Shown piece by piece: positions 7,816-16,137 of a stretch of 39,482 bases of DNA (the stretch's first letter is position 1; every line of letters starts with the position of its first letter). Source of the DNA: an uncultured Blautia sp. (GTDB lineage: Bacteria; Bacillota; Clostridia; Lachnospirales; Lachnospiraceae); NCBI RefSeq assembly GCF_947654165.1, contig NZ_CANTKB010000030.1:1-39482 (forward strand). The letters are read 5' to 3'. The translations under genes were made by a program, and so were the position numbers. The notes beneath the pieces are model-generated. The model ran no database searches, was not told the origin of the DNA, and was given only the letters and a program-made list of their open reading frames with translations.

Positions 7816-10800
7816 ATGTTCACAGAACAGGATATTCAAAACGAAGTCAGCAGAAGGATTACCTATGAGAAAGCTCGAATATTAGCAAATAATGGAAACG
7901 TACTAAGTCTATATACAGAAGAAAGTGATATGGATGATGGCTTCTATATCAACGGTATTGTCCAGGGAAGTTATGACAATACTTACGATGTATGGATTCT
8001 AATAAACGGTCAAACCGGAGATCTTGAAGATTACTCCTGTGACTGTCCAGCCTTCCTCTCCTATACAGGAATGTGCAAGCATTGTGCTGCTCTGGCACTG
8101 AAGTTTCTGAAAAGGGAGCAAAATTTTCGACAAGGAGATTTTCTTAAAAAAAGGCCTGTGAAAACAGATACAGAAATCTTAGATCTCATAGAATCGTTTG
8201 CACTCCGTAAACGTTTAAAAGAACAGATTCCATGTGGGAATATCGAACTCACACCACAACTACATGAAAATTACTCTTCTTTTTATTTTTCAAGAGAAGC
8301 ACGTTATGCCCTTACCTTTAAAATTGGTTCAAAAGATGGCCGGAACTATGTTTTGAAAAATCTCTCAGATTTTGTGGATCGTATCCGAAAAGAAGAAATG
8401 TATTCTTATGGCAAACAGTTAGCCTTCGTACATAGCAAAAATATATTTACGAAAAAAGCATGGAAATATATTGCCATGATAGAAGTCGGTGTGGAACAGA
8501 ACATGCATTTCTATCAATCTGTGGGAAAGGAACTTCCTCTGACCCCCGATTTGTGGGATATCCTTTTTGAGATTGTCAAAGGAGAGAGCCTTGAGTTTGA
8601 TTCCAATGCCTCCCGCATAAAAAATATAAGTTTTATCGAAAAGGAGCCACCGGTAAAGTTGTTCCTGAACAAAGAAGAAAATAGTGGATTTCAAATAAAA
8701 CTCCCACCTGTGGAATTAATTTATGGAAACGCAGCACAATATGTACGGATAAAAAATGCCATATATCCTTGTTCCGAAGAAATAAGTACGATTCTATCAG
8801 GATTTCTGGCACTGGCAGATGAAAAAGCAGAAACAACCTATCACATAGCCCAAAACGATATGCCTGCATTCTGTGGCTCTGTACTTCCCGAACTGGAGAA
8901 TCTCCATGTCCTGGATAAAAATGATTTGGATTTAAGTGAATTCCAGCCCAAAGAAATAAAAATTTCCTATTATCTGGATGAGGAAAACGGAAGAGTTACC
9001 CTAAAGACCATGGGTTTCTATGGAGAATCCACTTACAACCTTCTGAATCCCCCGAGTTTTGCCAATGAGTATCATGACCGGACAAGGGAATTGCTGGCAA
9101 TCAATCTTGGCCGATCCTATTTCCCGAGTGAAGATTCCTATGAAAAAAAACTCTATTTCCCATCTGATGATCATGACAAAATGTATCATTTACTGAGCAC
9201 TGGAATCCAGCAGTTTGAAGAGCAGGGTACCGTCTATGCCACGGATAAAATAAAAGGAAAAAAACTGATATCATCACCCAAAACACAGGTAGGTGTTGCT
9301 TTAAAAAGTGGCTTGCTTGAATTATCCGTACAGAGCAATTCTTTTACGCCTGAGGAATTGTCCGGCATCTTAGATAGCTATCGTAAAAAGAAAAAATATT
9401 ACCGCATGAAGAGCGGAGATTATCTTCCACTGGAGGAAAATTCCCTGACTACAGTTGCTGAACTTCTAGATGGTCTTGGAATATCTGCCAAAGACCTGTC
9501 TGACGGTAAAATCGAAGTGCCACAATTTCGAGCATGCTACGTGGATCAGATACTGAAACAAAAAGACGGACAACTTCAGGTGGAACGTGATGCTGATTAC
9601 AAATCCATTATCCGTGATATGAAGAATATAGAAGACAGTGATTTTCAGGTGCCTTCCACATTAAATCAAGTGCTCAGAGGATATCAAAAGCTTGGCTTCC
9701 GCTGGCTAAATACTCTGGCTAAATTAGGATTTGGTGGAATTCTGGCAGATGATATGGGTCTTGGGAAAACGCTGCAGGTAATTTCCTATCTGTTATACAG
9801 AAAACAGGCTCTTATTTCTGAAAATCCTTCTCTGGTTGTCTGCCCTGCTTCCTTAGTATATAACTGGGAGCATGAGTTCAAACGCTTTGCTCCTGAGCTT
9901 ACTGTGAGCATGCTCGTCGGAAACGCCCAGCAGCGGGAAACACTGATTCAGAACACCAACTCTGCCGATATATGGATTACATCTTATGATATGTTAAAAA
10001 GAGATGTCTCTTTATACCGTGAATGCCATTTTGATACAGAAATTATCGATGAAGCACAAAACATTAAAAACCAGGGAACTCTGGCTGCAAAGGCAGTAAA
10101 AAAAATCCATGCGGATATCCGTTTTGCTCTGACAGGAACCCCGATTGAAAACCGCTTAAGTGAACTTTGGAGCATCTTTGACTACCTTATGCCGGGAATT
10201 CTGGGAACCTACGAAAAATTCCGAAAGAGCTACGAACTCCCCATTGTACAAAATCAGGATATGCAGTTGACAGAACGGTTAAAGAAAATGATATCCCCAT
10301 TTATTCTGCGAAGAGTGAAAAAAGAAGTGTTAAAGGAACTCCCTGATAAAATCGAACAGACCGTTTATTCTGAAATGGAACCTGAACAAAGAAAAATATA
10401 TGAAGCTCATGCATTACGGCTTATGGAAACTCTAAAAAAACAGAGCCATGAAGATATCCAAAAAGAAAAGCTCCAGATACTGGCAGAATTAACAAGGCTT
10501 CGTCAAATCTGCTGCTCTCCGAAAATGCTGTATGAAAATTATAAGGAAACCGCCGGGAAACTATCCACCTGCCTGGAGTTAGTTAATCAGGCAATCGAAG
10601 GAAACCATAAAGTATTGGTTTTCTCTCAATTTACAAGTATATTTCCAATTCTGGGAGAACGTTTAAAACAGATGAAGATTCCCTATTATGAACTGACCGG
10701 TCAGACACCAAAGGAAGAACGGATACACTTGGTAGAACAATTTAATTCCAATGATGTACCTGTATTTCTGATTTCCCTGAAAGCAGGCGGAACCGGATTG

Positions 10801-11064
10801 AACCTGACTGCTGCCAGCATTGTCATCCATTTCGACCCGTGGTGGAATCTGGCTGCACAAAATCAGGCAACAGACCGAGCTCACAGAATCGGTCAGGACA
10901 AAGAGGTGGTTGTTTTCAAGCTGATTGCCCAAAATACTATAGAAGAAAAAATCATTGGCTTACAGGAACAAAAGCAAAAACTGGCAGGCCAGATTCTGGA
11001 GGGCGAAGGTGTCGCAATCTCCACATTGACAAAAGAAGACTTTATGAATATTCTTGAGTTTTAA
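7816..11064 (+). CDS. SWIM zinc-finger SNF2-family helicase (RapA/HepA-like)
   Basis: This is a 1082-residue protein. The N-terminus carries a SWIM zinc finger (C75, C77, C87, H89 in the CDCPAF and CKHC segments). A bacterial SNF2-associated region of about 500 residues follows. The SNF2 ATPase begins near residue 630, with the Walker A motif DMGLGKT near residue 648 and a Walker B variant DEAQ near residue 745. A helicase C-terminal lobe follows with DRAHRIGQ near residue 1017. Such proteins are ATP-driven nucleic-acid translocases related to the RNA-polymerase recycling factor RapA; the exact role of SWIM-SNF2 proteins in Firmicutes is not settled. It is a single-gene unit flanked by the hsdM scar and a bidirectional hairpin. 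The adjacent remnants raise a possible defence link, but this subtype is also common as a chromosomal housekeeping gene. Confidence 0.93.
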   Translation: MFTEQDIQNEVSRRITYEKARILANNGNVLSLYTEESDMDDGFYINGIVQGSYDNTYDVWILINGQTGDLEDYSCDCPAFLSYTGMCKHCAALALKFLKREQNFRQGDFLKKRPVKTDTEILDLIESFALRKRLKEQIPCGNIELTPQLHENYSSFYFSREARYALTFKIGSKDGRNYVLKNLSDFVDRIRKEEMYSYGKQLAFVHSKNIFTKKAWKYIAMIEVGVEQNMHFYQSVGKELPLTPDLWDILFEIVKGESLEFDSNASRIKNISFIEKEPPVKLFLNKEENSGFQIKLPPVELIYGNAAQYVRIKNAIYPCSEEISTILSGFLALADEKAETTYHIAQNDMPAFCGSVLPELENLHVLDKNDLDLSEFQPKEIKISYYLDEENGRVTLKTMGFYGESTYNLLNPPSFANEYHDRTRELLAINLGRSYFPSEDSYEKKLYFPSDDHDKMYHLLSTGIQQFEEQGTVYATDKIKGKKLISSPKTQVGVALKSGLLELSVQSNSFTPEELSGILDSYRKKKKYYRMKSGDYLPLEENSLTTVAELLDGLGISAKDLSDGKIEVPQFRACYVDQILKQKDGQLQVERDADYKSIIRDMKNIEDSDFQVPSTLNQVLRGYQKLGFRWLNTLAKLGFGGILADDMGLGKTLQVISYLLYRKQALISENPSLVVCPASLVYNWEHEFKRFAPELTVSMLVGNAQQRETLIQNTNSADIWITSYDMLKRDVSLYRECHFDTEIIDEAQNIKNQGTLAAKAVKKIHADIRFALTGTPIENRLSELWSIFDYLMPGILGTYEKFRKSYELPIVQNQDMQLTERLKKMISPFILRRVKKEVLKELPDKIEQTVYSEMEPEQRKIYEAHALRLMETLKKQSHEDIQKEKLQILAELTRLRQICCSPKMLYENYKETAGKLSTCLELVNQAIEGNHKVLVFSQFTSIFPILGERLKQMKIPYYELTGQTPKEERIHLVEQFNSNDVPVFLISLKAGGTGLNLTAASIVIHFDPWWNLAAQNQATDRAHRIGQDKEVVVFKLIAQNTIEEKIIGLQEQKQKLAGQILEGEGVAISTLTKEDFMNILEF

Positions 11065-11071
11065 CTTAAAA

Positions 11072-11105
11072 GAGGGGATGCCAAGAAATATCCTGACATC
11101 CCCTC
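11072..11105. terminator. Bidirectional intrinsic terminator between SNF2 and MATE genes
   Basis: GAGGGGATG pairs with CATCCCCTC across a 16-base loop. On the minus strand the stem is followed by TTTT, ending the MATE transcript. On the plus strand it sits just after the SNF2 stop. Confidence 0.75.
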
Positions 11106-11114
11106 CTACACTTT

Positions 11115-12506
11115 TCATCTAATTCCTTTCTTCAAAGGATTCCATTCCCCTCTGAAATAACGTAGGATAAACAAACTTCCCAGACACACATTGTTGGCAA
11201 TCATACAGCCCCAGACTGCATATAAGCCCAGATGGAACACCTTAACACAGAGGAAGGTAAAGAACACTCTTACACCCCACATACTGAAAAGGGCATAATA
11301 AAACGGCTTCACGGTATCACCCACTCCATTAAAGATTCCTTCCAGAATAATCAAAACACCAAACATAGGCTCTGAAACTGCCACCATCCGAAGTACCACC
11401 GTGCCAAGTGCAATTACTTCATATTCTTTTGTAAAAATAGACAGAAGCTGCGGTGCAAATATAAATAATAATGCACCTGAAATTGTCATAACCACAAGAA
11501 TCATAACAATAAGCATTCTCGTCAATGCGTGCAGACGTTTCTCGTCTTTTGCTCCAATGGCATTTCCTGCAAGGGTGGCAGAAGCTGTCTGCATGCCATA
11601 TCCCGGAATGTAAAATGCCTGTTCTACGGTAAGTGCTATGGAATGTGCCGCAAATGCCACAGTTCCAAGCCCGGTCACCAAAGATGCAAATACAACATGA
11701 CCAAGGCAGGTGGCCATACGCTCCATTGCAACCGGAAGCCCTACACGGATGCAGGGTTCCAGAATGGTCCTTTCGGGTCTGATCTTACATCCCTTTGGCG
11801 ACACATAGGAATTCTTATATAAGGCAACGGTCATCAGGATTCCTCCCACCACAAAGGAAACTGCCGTACCGATTCCCGCTCCAACAGCCCCGTAGCCAAA
11901 ACCAAACATTTTCACATTTTTTCCTGCAATCTGTATCATACGTGTATCGTAAATAAAAATATAATTTAAAATAATATTGATGATATTCATGCAGACATTG
12001 ACCAGCATGGGGGTTTTGGTATCCCCAACTGCTCTTAAAACTGCTCCAAAAATAATGATCGCACTTCGAAACAACATGGGCAGACAAATGATGGCAAAAT
12101 AAAGAGAAGCATCCTGTCTTATTTTTTCTTCTACTCCCATCCAGACCGGAAGCACCGGGCTGATCAGCAGTGTGAGCACACCTACTCCCATGCCTGATGC
12201 AATGGTAACCAGAATGGACTGCACCGATGCTCTCTGCACTTCTTTATATGATTTTGCACCCATACTTCTGGAAATAAACGCCATAAACCCGATTCCCATT
12301 GCAAATAATGGCCCATTCACAAGCCAGGTCACTGACGTACTCATTCCTACTGTTGCGGTTGCATCTGCTCCGATTCTTCCAACCATGGCCGCATCAATAT
12401 ACTGCACCAGCGTCTGCAGCATCTGCTCCAGCAAAGTAGGCCATGCCAGGGTGATAATAGCTAAAAATAATTCTTTTTTATATCCTGTATGTTTTTTCTC
12501 ATTCAT
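11115..12506 (-). CDS. MATE family multidrug/metabolite efflux transporter
   Basis: This is a 463-residue protein with twelve predicted membrane helices arranged as two similar six-helix halves. It has MATE features such as WPTLLEQMLQ in the first helix and VDAAMVG-like (IDAAMVGRIG) after it. Members exchange Na+ or H+ for cationic drugs or metabolites. It is the last gene of a LysE-ADH-MATE run, 26 bp after the dehydrogenase stop, and ends at a strong hairpin. The substrate is unknown. The neighbouring exporter and dehydrogenase suggest disposal of a small metabolite, which is only inference. Confidence 0.93.
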   Translation of the reverse strand: MNEKKHTGYKKELFLAIITLAWPTLLEQMLQTLVQYIDAAMVGRIGADATATVGMSTSVTWLVNGPLFAMGIGFMAFISRSMGAKSYKEVQRASVQSILVTIASGMGVGVLTLLISPVLPVWMGVEEKIRQDASLYFAIICLPMLFRSAIIIFGAVLRAVGDTKTPMLVNVCMNIINIILNYIFIYDTRMIQIAGKNVKMFGFGYGAVGAGIGTAVSFVVGGILMTVALYKNSYVSPKGCKIRPERTILEPCIRVGLPVAMERMATCLGHVVFASLVTGLGTVAFAAHSIALTVEQAFYIPGYGMQTASATLAGNAIGAKDEKRLHALTRMLIVMILVVMTISGALLFIFAPQLLSIFTKEYEVIALGTVVLRMVAVSEPMFGVLIILEGIFNGVGDTVKPFYYALFSMWGVRVFFTFLCVKVFHLGLYAVWGCMIANNVCLGSLFILRYFRGEWNPLKKGIR

Positions 12507-12532
12507 TTTCCTGTTTTCCTGCCTATTGACGT

Positions 12533-13573
12533 TTACGGTCGAATCGCCACTTTAATTACATTCTCTTTTCGATGCTCGAAAATATCATACGCATGCTCAA
12601 TTTCTTCCAGTGAAAAGGTATGGGTGATCAGAGGTGTGGTATCGATTTTCTTCTCTTCTATCAGTTTTAAGATTTCATCACAATCGCATCCGTCTACTCC
12701 ACCTGTCTTAAAAATCAGATTTTTGCCATACATTTGAGGAAGGGGAAGACTCTGACTCTCCTCATACAGTGCCACCACCGTTACAATGGCATTGGGTCTT
12801 GCCACTTTCCATGCCAGTTCAAAGGTATGAGAACCTCCTGCCACTTCCAGAACACGGTCTGCTCCGCCGTGGTCACTATGTTCTTTTACAAAGGTTTCTA
12901 CATCACATTCTGCAGGATTTACCACCAGAACCTCCGGATAATGTTCTTTTACAAAGGCAATTCTCACGGGGTCTACCTCACATAAAATAATGTTTTTCGG
13001 CTGTCTCAGCATCACACACAGAAGCGTGCAGATACCGGTAGGCCCTCCGCCAAGAATCACAACCGTGTCCTCACTGCTGATTTCTGAAATTCTTGCAGCC
13101 CAGAATCCTGTGGCAAGCACGTCTCCTACGAACAATGCCTCTTCATCTGTAATGGAGTCTGCAATCTTATTTAATCCCTGATCTGCATAAGGAACACGGA
13201 CATATTCTGCCTGTCCTCCATCAATCCGGCAGCCAAGTGCCCATCCTCCGTTTTTATCCGTACAGTTATTTACAAAACCATGCTGACAGAAATAACATTC
13301 TCCACAGAAGGTTTCCACATTCACTGTCACTCTGTCTCCCGGCTTCACCTTTGTCACCCGGCTTCCCACTTCTTCCACAATCCCAACCATCTCATGACCT
13401 ACGGTAATGCCGGGAACTGCTCTTGGCACTGCACCATGTTTAATATGAATATCACTGGAACAGATACTTGCCAGTGTGACCCGCACAATGGCATCCTGCT
13501 CCTCTAAAATCTCTGGTTTTTCTTTTTCTTCTAACACAAACCTTCCCTGCTCTTTATATGTATATGCAAGCAT
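12533..13573 (-). CDS. Zinc-dependent medium-chain alcohol dehydrogenase
   Basis: The 346-residue protein has the GroES-like fold first, with catalytic zinc ligands C38 and the GHE motif (H60, E61). Four structural-zinc cysteines follow (C90, C93, C96, C104), then an NAD(P) Rossmann domain with GGGPTG at 175-180. It oxidises or reduces a secondary alcohol, polyol or related substrate using NAD(P). The start is the ATG at 13573, seven bases after a GGGGG ribosome site. A longer reading frame reaching 13630 would overlap the LysE gene and lacks a ribosome site. It lies between a LysE exporter (27-bp gap) and a MATE exporter (26-bp gap), probably one transcript. The substrate is not predictable. 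Confidence 0.92.
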   Translation of the reverse strand: MLAYTYKEQGRFVLEEKEKPEILEEQDAIVRVTLASICSSDIHIKHGAVPRAVPGITVGHEMVGIVEEVGSRVTKVKPGDRVTVNVETFCGECYFCQHGFVNNCTDKNGGWALGCRIDGGQAEYVRVPYADQGLNKIADSITDEEALFVGDVLATGFWAARISEISSEDTVVILGGGPTGICTLLCVMLRQPKNIILCEVDPVRIAFVKEHYPEVLVVNPAECDVETFVKEHSDHGGADRVLEVAGGSHTFELAWKVARPNAIVTVVALYEESQSLPLPQMYGKNLIFKTGGVDGCDCDEILKLIEEKKIDTTPLITHTFSLEEIEHAYDIFEHRKENVIKVAIRP

Positions 13574-13599
13574 TCCATATCCCCCATTTCTTCTCTTTT

Positions 13600-14193
13600 T
13601 TAACAAATCCCTACTACACGCAACGCACACCAGACAAGCAGTAGTGCCATCACAGCGTTCATCCCTTTATAATGCTTTCCGTAGAATATCTCCAAAACAT
13701 TTCCGGCAAAAGCCCAGATCAGATTTCCAATTGCCCCCAGCATCATAAGATAAAAAGCGAACCCTAGAAGCTGCGGAATCCGGCTTACATGCGGTAAGAT
13801 AAACGAAGAAAACATAGTAAGTCCATAGATAATAATTTTTACATTAATAAGCTGCAGAAAAAATCCCATAAAATAGTGGGGCTCTTTTTCTGCGTCATTT
13901 TCTCCCGGCGGAAGTCTTTGGAAAGTTTTATATGCCAGATACAGCATATAAATGCCGCCCACATACTTCATGACCGGCTGAATCCCAGGCACAATGGAGG
14001 CCAGAGTCTTACAAAAAATACCGCTCAAAATCATGAGTGACAGGGAGCCTGTCCAAATCCCAAACATAAAGGGCAGATTCTTCTTGAATCCATATTTGCT
14101 TGCTGATGACAGCAATAAAATATTATTCGGCCCCGGTGACCACACGGTAATACATGCTGTCAAGGTCATTTCCAGAAAAACTGCAGGCAACAT
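13600..14193 (-). CDS. LysE/RhtB family amino-acid exporter
   Basis: This is a 197-residue protein with about six membrane helices and the LysE/RhtB signature near the N-terminus (TVWSPGPNNILLLSS), then GFKKNLPFMFGIWTG. Family members export amino acids or their analogues using the proton gradient. It has an AGAGGA ribosome site and is the first gene of a three-gene minus-strand run with the dehydrogenase and MATE genes. A large imperfect hairpin lies about 40 bp upstream. Confidence 0.92.
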   Translation of the reverse strand: MLPAVFLEMTLTACITVWSPGPNNILLLSSASKYGFKKNLPFMFGIWTGSLSLMILSGIFCKTLASIVPGIQPVMKYVGGIYMLYLAYKTFQRLPPGENDAEKEPHYFMGFFLQLINVKIIIYGLTMFSSFILPHVSRIPQLLGFAFYLMMLGAIGNLIWAFAGNVLEIFYGKHYKGMNAVMALLLVWCALRVVGIC

Positions 14194-14234
14194 AATAAAA
14201 TCCTCTCTATGAAACCATTAAAATGATAACAAAA

Positions 14235-14288
14235 ACATAGAAATACCACCTCTTGACTTATAAAAGTTTCGAGGTAGTTTTTCTATGT
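14235..14288. terminator. Long imperfect inverted repeat upstream of the LysE gene
   Basis: An 18-bp arm (start ACATAGAAATACC) pairs with its partner at 14271-14288 with two mismatches, across an 18-base loop. Both sides are T-rich. It could terminate the degraded permease fragment, or be an attenuator-like leader structure if LysE transcription begins upstream of it. Confidence 0.45.
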
Positions 14289-14372
14289 CTATTTTATTCT
14301 CTATTCATATTTTATCATGTTCATTTATCACTGACAACACATATTACTCACTTTCAATTTCCGTTTCTCCAC

Positions 14373-14720
14373 TTATTTTTTCCCTCTCACAAACCCTCTG
14401 TAAGCAAACACACACAACAGCAAAATTACCACGCCATAAATCACCGGCACATACTCATAGCTTTTCAGATACATGCCTCCCAGATTCCAAAATCTCACAT
14501 CAAACAAACTTTCCCAGCTTGCAAAAGGTCCCGGGAGCAAAGATGCCATTCTCCGTAAAGTTATCATCCAGGATGGAATCATTTCTTTTACCACAGATAA
14601 TAAACTTAACAAAACTCCCACCAGAACAGGCCCAAAAGCACTGTTCATTCTGGCAGAACAAAACATCACCACAGCCGCCAGAACAAGCAGGGACATTTTC
14701 GTTGCAAAGAAGGATTCCTG
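14373..14720 (-). pseudogene. ABC-2 type permease, 3' fragment
   Basis: From about the QESFF segment the frame encodes a membrane protein tail: a helix LLVLAAVVMFCSA, a second helix, the segment FASWESLFDVRFW, and a last helix before a basic end (YRGFVRGKK). This resembles the C-terminal third of ABC-2-type permeases of the lantibiotic/bacitracin export kind. The upstream part is missing: further upstream, DNA of this same open frame is really the start of a sigma factor in another frame. No ribosome site or start fits the permease part, so this is a remnant. Confidence 0.65.
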
Positions 14721-14830
14721 TGAAAAAATCGCAGAAAAGTTTCCTATGTCAAATCTTCTGCCAATTCTTTTCTGCCTGTATGAAAATAGCAATACCGGTA
14801 AATCCGGTCATACACTTCTTCCAGTTCCAT
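14715..14830 (-). pseudogene. ECF sigma factor, 5' fragment with nonsense codon
   Basis: An AAGGAGG ribosome site precedes the ATG at 14830. The frame reads MELEEVYDRIYRYCYF, then HTGRKELAEDLT, a TAG, then ETFLRFFHRN. This is region 2 of an ECF-type sigma factor (the AEDLTQETF motif) in which the glutamine codon CAG has become TAG. After about 38 codons the similarity stops where the permease fragment begins in a different frame. The gene thus has both a nonsense mutation and a 3' deletion. A whole sigma / anti-sigma / ABC transporter locus probably once stood here. Confidence 0.75.
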
Positions 14831-14904
14831 ACTTTTTCCCTCCTTCTATGATGTATAACGAAATTCTCAATCCAACTGTGCGGAAAAATTATAAAGAATT
14901 TTGT

Positions 14905-14949
14905 AAAAAAATTTGACGGCCACACAATCTAAATACTGTATGACCGCCA
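14905..14949 (-). terminator. Terminator after the MBL-fold lipoprotein gene
   Basis: On the minus strand TGGCGGTCA pairs with TGGCCGTCA (two G-T wobbles) across an 18-base loop and is followed by a run of seven T. It lies directly after the stop at 14959. Confidence 0.75.
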
Positions 14950-14958
14950 TCTCTTTTT

Positions 14959-16116
14959 TTAAGGTTTACAATTTCCACAAGCCGTATAACCATTATCCAA
15001 AAGTGCCTGCTTATCCCCTTTATAATATTCTTTATTATCCTCATCCATGGTTTTCACAGAAGCACAGCCCGGCAAATGAATTTTCTTTGTATGTGCATTT
15101 AACACATAATCACAGTCCTCCGGTCCTGCATTTTCCATGCTTCCGGCTGCTTCCTCCTGCTGGGAGTCACTGCCTCTGGTTCCCGGTGTATAATCATTAC
15201 ACGGCTGCTGGACAAAGGTAATGTCCTTTCCATCGCTGCTTACATCTATGGTTCCCTGTTTATCTGTACGGAATAATAGGATCTGCACTTTTTCTAAAAG
15301 TTCCACGGTATCCTGTCTTGGATGTCCATAACGATTATCTGCTCCGCAGCTTATAACCGCATAGTCTGGATTTACAGCATCAAGGAAATCATCACTCACA
15401 TGGGAACCATGATGATTCATCAGCATCACATCCGCCTGAATATCAATTCCCGCATTTAAAATTTCCTTCTCACTTTCCAGTCCAATATCCCCTCCAATGA
15501 AAAATTCGTTTTCTCCATTCTGCAAAACAATTCCTACCGAGTCCTGATTTTCATCCTCATGTCCATAGACCGTAGGCGAAATGATCCGAAACGTCGCTGT
15601 TCCAAAGGTGAATGTATCTCCTACCTTGGGATGAACGGCCTGATACTGTTTTTCTTCCACCACCTCTGCATAGGACTGATAGATGGAAGAATCTGTCTCA
15701 TAATCCGGTGTGATCAATTGTTTCACCGGAAATTTATGCAACGCACCGATGGCTCCTGCCAGGTGATCCTCATCAAAATGAGAGATCAACAAATAATCCA
15801 GTTCCTTGACTCCCTGCTTTTCCAGATAGCTTACCACAAAGGAAGATGCTTTTCTGGCACCGCCGTCTATGAGCATGTAACGCCCCTGGGATTCCGCCAG
15901 TACCGCATTTCCCTGTCCCACATCCAGATAATGAAGGTTCAGGTCTCCGGAACCCTGCTCCTGTTCTACCTGTTTCCGAACTTCCTGTTCGGAAGCCTGG
16001 GCCGTGATACTGCTCATATCCTTTGTACTGCATCCTGCCAGGCACAGCAGCAAGAGCAAGAATCCTGCTGCAAATCTCTTTGTGTATCTTTTACTTCTTT
16101 GAAATCTTTGTCTCAT
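14959..16116 (-). CDS. ComEC/Rec2-like MBL-fold hydrolase, lipoprotein, with C-terminal Cys motif
   Basis: A signal peptide with lipobox LAGC (C29) makes this an exported, lipid-anchored protein. Residues 58-300 form the metallo-beta-lactamase fold as found in the hydrolase part of ComEC: YLDVGQGNA, HFDEDH (H113-H118), D210, NHHGSH (H235-H236) and the late GHPR motif. It probably hydrolyses a phosphodiester, perhaps extracellular DNA or a nucleotide. The C-terminus (residues 337-385) has H347, C351 and a CGNC pair, like the Ada-type zinc-binding modules often appended to such proteins. It follows the PBP gene by 21 bp and likely shares its promoter. Confidence 0.88.
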   Translation of the reverse strand: MRQRFQRSKRYTKRFAAGFLLLLLCLAGCSTKDMSSITAQASEQEVRKQVEQEQGSGDLNLHYLDVGQGNAVLAESQGRYMLIDGGARKASSFVVSYLEKQGVKELDYLLISHFDEDHLAGAIGALHKFPVKQLITPDYETDSSIYQSYAEVVEEKQYQAVHPKVGDTFTFGTATFRIISPTVYGHEDENQDSVGIVLQNGENEFFIGGDIGLESEKEILNAGIDIQADVMLMNHHGSHVSDDFLDAVNPDYAVISCGADNRYGHPRQDTVELLEKVQILLFRTDKQGTIDVSSDGKDITFVQQPCNDYTPGTRGSDSQQEEAAGSMENAGPEDCDYVLNAHTKKIHLPGCASVKTMDEDNKEYYKGDKQALLDNGYTACGNCKP

Positions 16117-16137
16117 GGTCTTCCCCTTTGTTGTCCT

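Noticed and set aside
13574..13630. An extended start of the alcohol dehydrogenase (19 extra residues)
   Set aside because: The extension would overlap the LysE gene and has no ribosome site, while the ATG at 13573 has GGGGG seven bases upstream.
14285..14916. Overlapping plus-strand frames of 101-188 codons
   Set aside because: They are antisense to the sigma/permease remnants and lack ribosome sites and recognisable domains; long open frames arise here from the composition of the pseudogenes.
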